Under the pieces are notes generated by a model. That model ran no database searches. It was not told the DNA's origin and saw only the letters and a program-made list of their open reading frames with translations. From Thermoleophilum album (GTDB lineage Bacteria; Actinomycetota; Thermoleophilia; Solirubrobacterales; Thermoleophilaceae), in the NCBI RefSeq assembly GCF_900108055.1, contig NZ_FNWJ01000002.1, positions 840,795 to 904,794 of the forward strand: a stretch of 64,000 nucleotides of DNA, read 5' to 3'. Shown here piece by piece: positions 54,183 to 62,622 of the stretch. The translations under genes were made by a program, and so were the position numbers. Position 1 is the stretch's first letter. Every line of letters begins with the position of its first letter.

Positions 54183-56321
54183 ATGGGAGGTCAGCGCAAA
54201 CCGCGCGTGCTGGCGATCGACGCCGGCGGCACGATGACCGACACGTTCGTGGTTGACGAGCACGGGGAGTTCGTCGTCGGTAAAGCTCAGACGACCCCGC
54301 ACGACGAATCAGTCGGATTCATGGCGTCGGCGCGCGATGCGCTCGCTCAGTGGCAGCTGACGCCGGAAGAGGGGTTCCCGCAGATGGTGTCGGGCATTTA
54401 CTCCGGCACCGCGATGCTCAACCGCCTTTTGTCGCGCAGCGGGCGGCGCGTCGGCCTGATCGTGACCGCCGGCCACGAGGACTACCTGCGCCTAGAGCGA
54501 GGGATCCAAACCTGGCTCGGGTTCCCCTACTCCGATCGCTTGCACATCGCGACGCACCACCACAACCCGCCGCTGGTGCCGCGCGATCGGATCTTCGGGG
54601 TACGTGGTCGGATCGACGTGCTCGGGCAGGAGGTGCTGCCGCTGCGTGAGGAGGACGCACGGGCGGCCGCCGAGGCGCTGCTCGACGCCGGGGTCGAGGG
54701 GATCGTGATCTGTCTGCTCTGCTCGTATCGCAATCCCCAGCACGAGCTGCGGGTGCGCGAGATCGTCGAGCAGGTGAAGCGGGAGCGCGGCGTCAACGGC
54801 ACCGTACCGGTCTACGCCTCGTCCGACTTGTACCCGCTGCGGCGCGACCTCCCGCGCCTCAACACGACACTGATCGAGGCTTACGCCGCGGAGCCGTCGC
54901 GCGAACAGCTGCGCCGCGTAAGCGAAGCGGTACGCAAGGCCGGGGCGCCGTTCGAACTGCGGGTGATGGCGGCACACGGGGGGACGGTCTCGATCGAGGC
55001 CAGGGAACTCGCACGCACGCTCGTCTCCGGACCGATCGGTGGCGTGATCGGCGGTCGCGCGCTCGCCGAGCGCCTCGGTCTCGCGAACGTGTTGTGCACC
55101 GACATCGGCGGCACCAGCTTCGACATCGCGCTGATCACGGACCGGCACGTCGAGGTCAATCCGACGCCCGACATCGCTCGCTTCCTCCTCAACCTGCCGC
55201 TCGTGCGGATCGACTCGGTAGGTGCGGGCACCGGCTCCTACGTGCGTCTCGACCCGAACTCGCGGCGTCCGCAGCTCGGCCCCGACTCGGCCGGTGCGCG
55301 GATCGGCGTGTCGTGGCCCGCCGGCGGTGTCGAGACGATCACGATCACCGACCTCGACGTCGTGCTCGGTCGCATCAACCCCGAGTACTTCCTGGGCGGA
55401 CAGATCGAGCTCGACCGTGAGCGCGCGTGGTCGGAGGTGGAACGCCAGCTCGCGCGTCCGCTTGGATTGCCGGTCGAGGAGGCGGCGAGCGGGGTAATCG
55501 AGCTGTTCGAGGAGACCCTCAAGAACGAGGCGGTCGGGCGCATCCTCGGCAAGGGCTACTCGCCCGCCGACTATGCGCTTCTTTGCTATGGGGGCGGTGG
55601 TCCGCTGCACGTTGCCGGCTACACACGCGGCGTGCCCTATCAGCGCGTCTTGGTGCCCGCGTGGGCGGCCGGCTTCTCGGCCTTCGGGTGTGCCTGCGCG
55701 GACTACGAGTACCGCCACGACCAAACCGTCGACCTGCCGGTGCTGCCGAGCTTCGACGACGCCGGCCGCGCCGGCATCGGCGCCCTGCTCACGCAGGCGT
55801 GGCGCGCACTCGAGCAGAAGGTGACCGATGAGTTCGCGAAGTCCGGGGTGCCGCGCGACCAGATCGAGTTCCGGCAGGCGGCGCGAATTCAGTACTACGG
55901 ACAACTCAACGACATCGAGGTCGTTTCACCACACGACCGCGTCGATGAGCCACCGCTGCTGCAAGATCTGCTGGCGCGCTTCGAGGAGGCTTACGCGAAG
56001 GTCTACACGCGTTCCGCCCGCTCGCCGGAGCTCGGCTTCCTGATTACGCAGGCGGTGGTCACTGGCCGCGTCGCTGTTGAGAAGCCGCGGCTGCCCGACC
56101 TCCCGGAGGTCGACGGCGTGGCCCAACCAAAGGGTGAACGCCGCGTCTACTGGTCGGGCGAGTGGCTAACCACTCCGATCTACGAGCTCGACGAGCTCGC
56201 CCCCGGCCAACGAGTGGAGGGACCGGCGATCGTCGAATCACCGTCGACGACGCTCGCCCTCCCGCCTGCCTGGCGAGCCCGACTCAACCGTCATCGAATC
56301 TTCGAACTGGAGGTGCTCTGA
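54183..56321 (+). CDS. acxA: Acetone carboxylase beta subunit (hydantoinase A/oxoprolinase family)
   Basis: A protein of 712 residues. The ATP-binding core begins VLAIDAGGTMTDTFVVDEHG and continues with GIYSGTAMLNRLL, VMAAHGGTVS, LVSGPIGGVIGG, DIGGTSFDIALIT and SVGAGTGS. These read like the beta subunit of acetone carboxylase, which phosphorylates acetone and bicarbonate so that alpha can join them into acetoacetate. A strong AGGAGG precedes ATG at 54183 with short spacing. Two bases after its stop the alpha-gamma gene starts. A hydantoinase role is less likely given the gamma domain next door. Confidence 0.9.
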   Translation: MGGQRKPRVLAIDAGGTMTDTFVVDEHGEFVVGKAQTTPHDESVGFMASARDALAQWQLTPEEGFPQMVSGIYSGTAMLNRLLSRSGRRVGLIVTAGHEDYLRLERGIQTWLGFPYSDRLHIATHHHNPPLVPRDRIFGVRGRIDVLGQEVLPLREEDARAAAEALLDAGVEGIVICLLCSYRNPQHELRVREIVEQVKRERGVNGTVPVYASSDLYPLRRDLPRLNTTLIEAYAAEPSREQLRRVSEAVRKAGAPFELRVMAAHGGTVSIEARELARTLVSGPIGGVIGGRALAERLGLANVLCTDIGGTSFDIALITDRHVEVNPTPDIARFLLNLPLVRIDSVGAGTGSYVRLDPNSRRPQLGPDSAGARIGVSWPAGGVETITITDLDVVLGRINPEYFLGGQIELDRERAWSEVERQLARPLGLPVEEAASGVIELFEETLKNEAVGRILGKGYSPADYALLCYGGGGPLHVAGYTRGVPYQRVLVPAWAAGFSAFGCACADYEYRHDQTVDLPVLPSFDDAGRAGIGALLTQAWRALEQKVTDEFAKSGVPRDQIEFRQAARIQYYGQLNDIEVVSPHDRVDEPPLLQDLLARFEEAYAKVYTRSARSPELGFLITQAVVTGRVAVEKPRLPDLPEVDGVAQPKGERRVYWSGEWLTTPIYELDELAPGQRVEGPAIVESPSTTLALPPAWRARLNRHRIFELEVL

Positions 56322-56322
56322 A

Positions 56323-59175
56323 ATGGCCCGGATCGTCGAGGCAACACGCGAGCTCGAGCAGCCCGAGCGCCCTGCCATCGGCTGGGACGGGCGCACCTTG
56401 CGCGCGATGTTGGAGGAGTCGGAGCGGCTGCTGCGTGAGACCGGTCACTACTGGGGTGTCGAGCGACTGAAGCTCAAGGAAGAAGATCCGATCGGCTACG
56501 AGAAGCTGTTCTCGCGGGTGCGCGGCGGCCTCGTTTCGGCGCGGGAAACAGCGCTCAACATCTCGGCCTCGCCGATCGTCCGCGAGCTGGGCGAGCTGTG
56601 CTTCGCGCTCTACACGCCCGAGGGCGATTCGATCGCCCTGTCGACGGGGATCATCGTGCACGTCCACACGATGTCGGACGCGATCAAGTTCATGATTCGC
56701 AACGGCTGGGAGGACAACCCGGGCATCCGTCCGGGCGACATCTTCGCCAACAACGATCCGACGATCGGCGACGTCCACAACGCCGACGTGCAGACGATCG
56801 TCCCGATCTTCTGGGACGGCGAGCTAATCGCCTGGGCGGGGGGCGTAACGCACGTGCTCGACATCGGCGCGTCGACGCCGGGTGGTGTGCCGGTGGGCCC
56901 GACCACCCGCCTGCACGACGGCATCGACCTGCCGTGCATGAAGGTCGGCGAGAACGACGAGTTGTTCTCTTGGCACCTGCTGCGCGGACAAAAGCGCAGC
57001 CGCGCACCGATCTACTACCTGCTCGACGAGCGCACGCGACTGGCCGGCTGTCACATGATCCGTGACGCCGTCGAGCGCTTGCTCACCGAGGTCGGACCGG
57101 ACCGCTTCAAGCAGTTCATGCGCGAGGTGATTGAGGAGGGTCGACGCTCGTTCAAGGCACGCATCCGCGAGATGACCGTGCCCGGCCGTTACCGCTCACC
57201 GGCCTTCTTCGACATCACCTTCGCCGACAAGCAGCAGCTGCCCGCGCACGCCCGCCGCGACTTCATGATGCACTCGCCGTTCGAGGTGCGAATCGGCGAG
57301 GACGGCGTCTACGAGCTCGACATGGACGGCTCGTCGGCGTGGGGATACCACTCGATGAACTGCACGCCGTCGGCGATGCAGGGCGCAATTTGGGTGCAGT
57401 TCACGCAAACGTTGATCTGCAACGACAAGGTCAACGACGGCGCCTACTTCGCAATCCGCTCGAACTTCCCCGAGGGCACGATCGCGAACCTTGGCGACGC
57501 CGATGGCTCGACCGGCATCGCCTGGGCTTTCCTGCAGCCCGCCTTCACCGGCTTCCCGCGGACGCTTTCGCGCGCGCTGCAAGCGCGCGGCTTCGTGGAG
57601 GAGGTGATCGGCGCCTACTCCTGCTCGGGCAACGTCATCCAGGGCGGGGGCATCGACCAGTACGGGCAGTCGTCGGCGATCATGAACTTCGAGATCGCCG
57701 CTCAAGGCATGGGCGCCAAGTGCGTCCTCGACGGCACCGACTTCGCCGCCGCGATGTTCAACCCGGAGGGCGACATGGGCGACGTCGAGGCGTGGGAGCT
57801 GATCTCGCCGATGATCTACCTCTGCCGCCGGGTGAAGGCGAACACCGCCGGACCGGGGCGCCACCGCGGCGGCTCGAGCTTCGAATCGCTTTTGCTGATC
57901 TGGAACACGCCGTTCTGGGAGCTCCAGAACCTCGGTACTACGCGGGTCTTCTACGCCAGCGGGTTGTTCGGTGGCTACCCCGGGTCTTGCGCCTACGTGC
58001 ACAACTTGCACGGCCCCGACCTGCTCGAGCGGGCGCGCCGCGGCGAGGCGTACCCGGTGGCCGACGGCAGCTTCGACGAGCCGGCGTTGTTGGCGATCGA
58101 CTGCGCAGCGCGCGAGCTCAAACAGGACAACTTCACAACGCTCTCGCCGTTCGCCCCGGGCGACCTCTACTTGTCGGTGATGAAGGGCGCGGCGGGTCTC
58201 GGCGATCCGCTTCTGCGAACCCCAAGTGCGGTCGCCGAGGACGTCCGCGAAGGTCACCTCTTGCCGGCCTACGCTCGTTCGATCTACGGCGTCGTGCTGG
58301 GTGAAGACGGCGAGCCCGAGGAAGCTGCGACGCTTGCCGAGCGCCAACGAATTCGCGACGAGCGCCGCCGTCGTGCGCGTCCCGTTTCGGAGTGGTGGCG
58401 GGATGAGCGCGAACGGGTCCTGCGCCAGGACGCGATCGAGCCGATCCGCGTTATGTACGCGGAGGTGATGCGCCTCTCACCGCGTTGGGCGGCGGAGTAC
58501 CGGGGTTTTTGGGATCTGCCGGAGGACTTCGCCTGGCAGGCCCCGACGCCAACGGTTCCGGTCGCCGAGGCGGCGCCCGGGAAGATCACGCCGGAGGCCG
58601 CTGCCGACGCCTTCCTTGCCAGCTCACGCTGCTGGCGCCCGCCGGACGATGCCAGCAATGAGCTGGTCGGCGGTCAGTTGGATCGCGAGACCTTCGCGGC
58701 CCTGGTCGAGGAGCGCCTGTCGCGCGAGGAGGTGCGGCGGATCCAGTCGGGCTTCAAGGACCGTGACCGCTTCGACAAGTGGCTCGCCTACCTGCAGGAG
58801 CGGGTCGCGTGGGCGGACCCGATCGTTCTACCGGTCGGTGAGGGGCTGTTCGTGGTGCGCCGCCTGAGCGACGGCGAGCTGGTGATCCGCTGCGAGTGCG
58901 GTCACGACTTCTGCCCCTTCAACCGCAACTGGAAGATGCAGGCGCTGATCTACGTCCGCAACGATCACGAGAGTCTGGGCGAGATCTACCCGCGTTTCGC
59001 GCGCTGTGATCCCGAGTGGATGGAGCTGCGCGAGCTGATCTGTCCAGGCTGCGCGCGGCTGCTCGAGGTCGAGGCGGCGCCGCCCGGATACCCGCTAGTC
59101 CACGACTTCTTGCCCGACATCGAGGGCTTCTACCGAGGCTGGCTCGGTCGCGATCTGCCGCTCGAGCGTCGCTAG
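56323..59175 (+). CDS. acxBC: Acetone carboxylase alpha-gamma fusion
   Basis: A protein of 950 residues. Residues 1 to about 775 are the alpha subunit (hydantoinase B family). The segment GDVHNAD then, 25 residues after its His, THVLDIG supplies H152, D155 and H177, matching the spacing of the manganese ligands that I recall for the Xanthobacter enzyme. Residues about 790-950 are the gamma subunit, with zinc cysteines in CECGHDFC and CPGC and the conserved PPGYPLVHDFLPD. In the best-known enzymes gamma is a separate gene (acxC). GGAGG inside the end of acxA serves as its ribosome site. Its last 81 bases overlap the SRPBCC gene on the other strand. Confidence 0.92.
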   Translation: MARIVEATRELEQPERPAIGWDGRTLRAMLEESERLLRETGHYWGVERLKLKEEDPIGYEKLFSRVRGGLVSARETALNISASPIVRELGELCFALYTPEGDSIALSTGIIVHVHTMSDAIKFMIRNGWEDNPGIRPGDIFANNDPTIGDVHNADVQTIVPIFWDGELIAWAGGVTHVLDIGASTPGGVPVGPTTRLHDGIDLPCMKVGENDELFSWHLLRGQKRSRAPIYYLLDERTRLAGCHMIRDAVERLLTEVGPDRFKQFMREVIEEGRRSFKARIREMTVPGRYRSPAFFDITFADKQQLPAHARRDFMMHSPFEVRIGEDGVYELDMDGSSAWGYHSMNCTPSAMQGAIWVQFTQTLICNDKVNDGAYFAIRSNFPEGTIANLGDADGSTGIAWAFLQPAFTGFPRTLSRALQARGFVEEVIGAYSCSGNVIQGGGIDQYGQSSAIMNFEIAAQGMGAKCVLDGTDFAAAMFNPEGDMGDVEAWELISPMIYLCRRVKANTAGPGRHRGGSSFESLLLIWNTPFWELQNLGTTRVFYASGLFGGYPGSCAYVHNLHGPDLLERARRGEAYPVADGSFDEPALLAIDCAARELKQDNFTTLSPFAPGDLYLSVMKGAAGLGDPLLRTPSAVAEDVREGHLLPAYARSIYGVVLGEDGEPEEAATLAERQRIRDERRRRARPVSEWWRDERERVLRQDAIEPIRVMYAEVMRLSPRWAAEYRGFWDLPEDFAWQAPTPTVPVAEAAPGKITPEAAADAFLASSRCWRPPDDASNELVGGQLDRETFAALVEERLSREEVRRIQSGFKDRDRFDKWLAYLQERVAWADPIVLPVGEGLFVVRRLSDGELVIRCECGHDFCPFNRNWKMQALIYVRNDHESLGEIYPRFARCDPEWMELRELICPGCARLLEVEAAPPGYPLVHDFLPDIEGFYRGWLGRDLPLERR

Positions 59176-59595
59176 CACGCGCGAGAAGAAGAAGCGCAGG
59201 AACGGCCGGCCACCAAGAAGCAGCAAGAGCGCGTCGAGCGGCGACGCCGAGAGCACCTGCGCGCTGAGTCGCACCCGTGCTCCCCGCGCGGACGGCTCGA
59301 TCTGCCAGCGCACGGCGGCCTTCGTGCGTTTGCCGGTCTCCGCCCTGCCGGCCACGAGTCGCTGCGGTTCGAGCTGTTCGAGGTTCGTGGCGAACGTCTT
59401 GCGAATACCGAGCGGGCCATGCACCCGGATTACGCCACCAACGGCGCGGCCGTCCGCACTGCGCTCGAACCGGAGCACCTCGACCAGCGGACCGGCGAGT
59501 TCCCAATGGTTGCCGAGGTCCGCGAGGAAGGCGAAGACGTCAGCCGGCGCAACCGGTAGCTCCCGCTCTGCGGAGATCAACTCTCGCCCCGCCAC
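59095..59595 (-). CDS. SRPBCC-family (polyketide cyclase-like) protein
   Basis: A protein of 166 residues with the START-like helix-grip fold: an N-terminal strand, ADVFAFLADLGNHWEL, then alternating strands and a long C-terminal helix. Such proteins bind hydrophobic ligands; the ligand here is unknown. GTG at 59595 (MAGREL) is used. The same start segment is repeated twice upstream in a 20-base tandem block. The 3' end overlaps the acetone carboxylase gene. Confidence 0.8.
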   Translation of the reverse strand: MAGRELISAERELPVAPADVFAFLADLGNHWELAGPLVEVLRFERSADGRAVGGVIRVHGPLGIRKTFATNLEQLEPQRLVAGRAETGKRTKAAVRWQIEPSARGARVRLSAQVLSASPLDALLLLLGGRPFLRFFFSRVLATLERQIATEPASVEALDVGQEVVD

Positions 59596-59640
59596 GTCAG
59601 CTCTCGCCCTGCTGCGTCAGCTCTCGCCCTGCCACGTCCC
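59581..59640. repeat. Three tandem 20-base units over the SRPBCC start
   Basis: Units start at 59581, 59601 and 59621 and share CTCTCGCCC and CGTC. The first contains the GTG start and first codons of the SRPBCC gene read on the minus strand. The third keeps a GTG followed by Ala-Gly-Arg-Glu-Leu and then TGA, a decoy six-codon frame; the middle one has lost the GTG. Confidence 0.85.
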
Positions 59641-59709
59641 CGCCAAAGGTTAGGCGGCCGTCGCTTGCCCCTTGTGCCGATCGCCGGTGGCGCCGTAGCA
59701 TCACTGGCG

Positions 59710-61011
59710 ATGGGGGGCAGGGGCGCGCTGCGGAGGCTGCGTGTGTCGGTGCTGGCCGCGCTGGCGGTGGCCACGCTCGTTTTGGCGAGCCCGGGCGCTG
59801 CTCTCGGCCGCGCCCGCTACGTGGCGCTCGGCGACTCCTACTCGTCGGGAACGGGCACCGGCAACTACTTCGACCGCCAGTGTTTGCGCAGCGAACAGGC
59901 GTATCCGGCGGTTGTGGCAAGCGCCCGCGGCGACCTCGACTTGGTGTTCGAGGCTTGCTCGGGAGCGACCACCGACGACCTGTTGCGTGAGCAGCTCGAC
60001 GGCCTGAACGCCGAGACTCGCTGGGTCACGGTCACGATCGGCGGCAACGACATCGGTTTCGCAGACATCGTCGTCGCTTGTGCGAGCGCGAGTCTGGCCG
60101 GCAACTGCGAGCAAGAGATCGCGGAGGGGGAGCGCAAGGCACGAGACGAGCTTCCCGCCAAACTCGATCGGACCTACCGCGCGATCCGTGAACGAGCACC
60201 TAACGCGCGGGTGCTGGTGTTGGGTTACCCGCGCCTGTTCCAGGATCGCGGGCGGCCCCCGAACTGCACCGGCGGGGCGCTCTTCACTCCAGAGCGGATC
60301 GAGCGCCTAAACCGCGGCGCGGAGATGCTCCGCGACATCATCCGCGCCCGTGTAGAGGCAGCCGGTCCCGGCTTCTACTTCCTCGACGCGATCCCGGTGT
60401 TCGAGGGGCACGAGGTGTGCAGCCCGAACCCCTGGATCAACGGCGTGATGACGGAGATCGTGAGCAGCTACCACCCCAACCGCTTCGGCCACTTCTCGGG
60501 GTATGGACGGATGGTGCTCGACGCGATGGAGCGGATCCCGCGCGCCGAGCGAACGGCGTCACCGGGCGGCGGGCAGGGCCTCGACGCGCGCAGCGGGGGC
60601 GGTAGCGTGCGGGCGCTGCGCGGCTGCCCGGTCGCCGCCCGCGCTGCCTTCACCGCCGCCGGGATCGGGCGCTTCCGGCTAGGGACCGCGGCGCGCACGC
60701 TCGAGCGCCTGGTGGGCGCGCCGCAGGCACGCTCGCGCGCGGTGTGGACGTGGTGTGTGCGCGGTGGCGGGGCGGTCACCGTGCAGCTGCGGCGCGGACG
60801 CGTGATTGCCGTCTTTAGCAACGCGCGAGGCCACTCGTATCGAGGACTGGCGGTCGGACGGCCGGTGACGGCGGCGAGGCAGCGGCGTCTCGGCCTTGCC
60901 CGCCGCGGCCCCTACCTCGTGGCTCGCGACGGTGTGTTCGTGCGCGTGCGCAGCGGTCGAGTCGCGTACGTCGCGGTGGCGTCCGCCACTGGGCGCAGGC
61001 AGGCGCGGTAG
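59710..61011 (+). CDS. Secreted SGNH-family lipase/esterase with WCVRG domain
   Basis: A protein of 433 residues with a signal peptide (about 5-33). The SGNH hydrolase domain has GDSYSSG (nucleophile serine near 39), GGNDIGF and SYHPNRFGH, as in actinobacterial GDSL lipases. A short Gly/Ser linker follows, then the shared C-terminal domain (about 308-430) with GIGRFRLGT and WCVRGGGAV. ATG at 59710 fits the signal peptide; a TTG at 59665 is possible. It should act on lipids or esters outside the cell. Confidence 0.88.
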   Translation: MGGRGALRRLRVSVLAALAVATLVLASPGAALGRARYVALGDSYSSGTGTGNYFDRQCLRSEQAYPAVVASARGDLDLVFEACSGATTDDLLREQLDGLNAETRWVTVTIGGNDIGFADIVVACASASLAGNCEQEIAEGERKARDELPAKLDRTYRAIRERAPNARVLVLGYPRLFQDRGRPPNCTGGALFTPERIERLNRGAEMLRDIIRARVEAAGPGFYFLDAIPVFEGHEVCSPNPWINGVMTEIVSSYHPNRFGHFSGYGRMVLDAMERIPRAERTASPGGGQGLDARSGGGSVRALRGCPVAARAAFTAAGIGRFRLGTAARTLERLVGAPQARSRAVWTWCVRGGGAVTVQLRRGRVIAVFSNARGHSYRGLAVGRPVTAARQRRLGLARRGPYLVARDGVFVRVRSGRVAYVAVASATGRRQAR

Positions 61012-61061
61012 GACGGTGCCTAGGCAAAAGCGCGCAATCGCGTTGGCGTGCCTGGGCAACT

Positions 61062-62501
61062 TTGCCAGACGCCCGGAAAGCGGTTGCACGGCGACCGCTG
61101 GTGGTTATCACCAATGGCTCGGTCCAAGCGCCCGAGCAGCTCTACTGGCACGCCGCGCAGACACTTGCCCAGCACGGTTATGTGGTCTTGACGTGGGATC
61201 CGCAGGGCCAGGGTCGTTCCGACGCCTTCGGTAGCGGTGAGACGCTGCTGCGGGGAGTGCCCGCGCAGCAGCCCGCGAATTTCGTGGAGGGCACGGAAGA
61301 CGCTCTCGACTTCGCCCTTTCGACGCCGGAGCGCCCGTACACGCCGCGGGGCCCGGGCGCGGCACGCCAACGCGAGCTGGTGGCCGCTGGGCGTTCACCG
61401 AAGAACAACCCGCTGCACGTCCTTGTCGACGCGTCGCGGGTCGGCATCGCCGGTCATTCGCTGGGGGCGTTCGCGGTTTCGCAGATTTCCTCGAGCGACC
61501 CGCGCGTCGACGCGGTGATGGCGTGGGACAACCTCCAACCACCCTCCCCTCCCCTCAAGCCGCGGGTGCCGGCGCTCGGAATCTCGAACGACTACGGCCT
61601 CGTGGTAACACCGTTCACCAGCGATCCCGACCCCGAGGCGCGAAACCGGGCGTTCGCGGCCTACAAGCAAGCTGGGGTCGACGCCATGCAGGTGAATATC
61701 CGGGGCGGCACGCACTACGAGTCGTCTTACATCCCCGACCCCGCGTTCCCCGCGACGCTGCGCGGCATCGATCTCGTCGACTGGTACACGCTCGCCTGGT
61801 TCGACCGTTACGTGAAGGGTGAACCGCGTGCGATTAAACGGATTTTGAGCGACCGCTGGCGCGCCGATGCGAAGGCGGCAAGCGTCGACCCGAGCGGCGA
61901 CGGCAACCTCTTCTCCTTCTACTTCCGCTCACCGGTCGCGATCACCACCCCCCGGGGACGCTTCGAGTGCAGCGATCTGCGCGGTGGTTGTGAGGGTCGC
62001 CTGGTCCCAAGATCCGGCGACGGCTTCCCGGAGGACTGGTCGTTCCTGAAGGAACGGCTCGGTCCGAGCGGTGGCGCGGAGGATGACATCGGCGGGCCGG
62101 CAGGACAGCCCGTCGGCCGCGGCAAGGCCGAATCTCCGAAGGCACACAAGCGCGCGCGGCGCGCGCGGCGTCAGGCTTTGGCGGTCGGCGCGATCGCGCA
62201 TCTCGAGGGGCAGGTCCTCACGCTTCGCCTAATTTGCTTCGCTCCGCGTGATACGCGCTGTCGGCTGCCCGGGAGCCTCGCCTTGACCTTGCGCCTGGGC
62301 CGCGCCATCACCGGCGCGCGGATCGCCCGCCAGACGGTACCGGGAGGGTCGACGCGGCGTGTGCGAGTGCCTTTGGCGCGAGCCGCCGCGCGCGCTCTGG
62401 CACGGCGTCGGGCGCGCGCGGTTGTTTACGAGCTGCGCTCGCGCGGACGGAAGCTGGCGGCGGGCGAACTCCTGATCTTGCCCGTGAGCAAGCATCGCTG
62501 A
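61062..62501 (+). CDS. Alpha/beta hydrolase, N-terminally shortened
   Basis: A frame of 479 codons. The hydrolase core has VVITNG, DPQGQGRSD and the nucleophile GIAGHSLGAFAVS, with a late histidine in GGTHYES. The last 110 residues are a basic beta-rich module like those on secreted proteins of this genome. Yet the start (TTG at 61062) leads straight into the first core strand with no signal peptide. A GTG at 61016 in another frame opens a signal-like stretch (KRAIALACLG), so a small deletion may have removed the original N-terminus. Activity and secretion are doubtful. Confidence 0.7.
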   Translation: MPDARKAVARRPLVVITNGSVQAPEQLYWHAAQTLAQHGYVVLTWDPQGQGRSDAFGSGETLLRGVPAQQPANFVEGTEDALDFALSTPERPYTPRGPGAARQRELVAAGRSPKNNPLHVLVDASRVGIAGHSLGAFAVSQISSSDPRVDAVMAWDNLQPPSPPLKPRVPALGISNDYGLVVTPFTSDPDPEARNRAFAAYKQAGVDAMQVNIRGGTHYESSYIPDPAFPATLRGIDLVDWYTLAWFDRYVKGEPRAIKRILSDRWRADAKAASVDPSGDGNLFSFYFRSPVAITTPRGRFECSDLRGGCEGRLVPRSGDGFPEDWSFLKERLGPSGGAEDDIGGPAGQPVGRGKAESPKAHKRARRARRQALAVGAIAHLEGQVLTLRLICFAPRDTRCRLPGSLALTLRLGRAITGARIARQTVPGGSTRRVRVPLARAAARALARRRARAVVYELRSRGRKLAAGELLILPVSKHR

Positions 62502-62532
62502 ACCGCGCACTAAGGCGCTGGCACCGCTGGAG

Positions 62533-62580
62533 AGCGGACGACGGGGATCGAACCCGCGACCTTCGGCTTGGGAAGCCGTG
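62533..62580 (-). tRNA. tRNA-Gly (CCC) 3' half, attachment-site remnant
   Basis: On the minus strand the anticodon arm (loop TTCCCAA, anticodon CCC), variable region, T-arm (GCGGG, loop TTCGATC, CCCGT) and acceptor 3' strand CGTCCGC are all present. The D-arm and 5' acceptor strand are not: the preceding bases belong to the integrase gene region. This is the pattern left when an element integrates into a tRNA gene by recombining in its 3' half. The rebuilt whole tRNA should stand at the far end of the element, beyond the window. Confidence 0.8.
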
Positions 62581-62622
62581 ATCGCGTTTTCGGCCGTTTC
62601 TGGCCGGTCCGCGTTTTCCCTG

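Noticed and set aside
54492..55904. A 470-codon minus-strand frame opposite acxA
   Set aside because: Shadow of the carboxylase gene; no recognisable motif.
57196..58347. A 383-codon minus-strand frame opposite the alpha-gamma carboxylase gene
   Set aside because: Shadow frame, rich in Arg and Ala with no motif.
59581..59640. CRISPR array
   Set aside because: The units are directly abutting 20-base copies without spacers.
62520..62610. A complete tRNA-Gly gene
   Set aside because: The D-arm and the 5' acceptor strand are missing; only a partial GCGGACC match appears upstream at the wrong distance.
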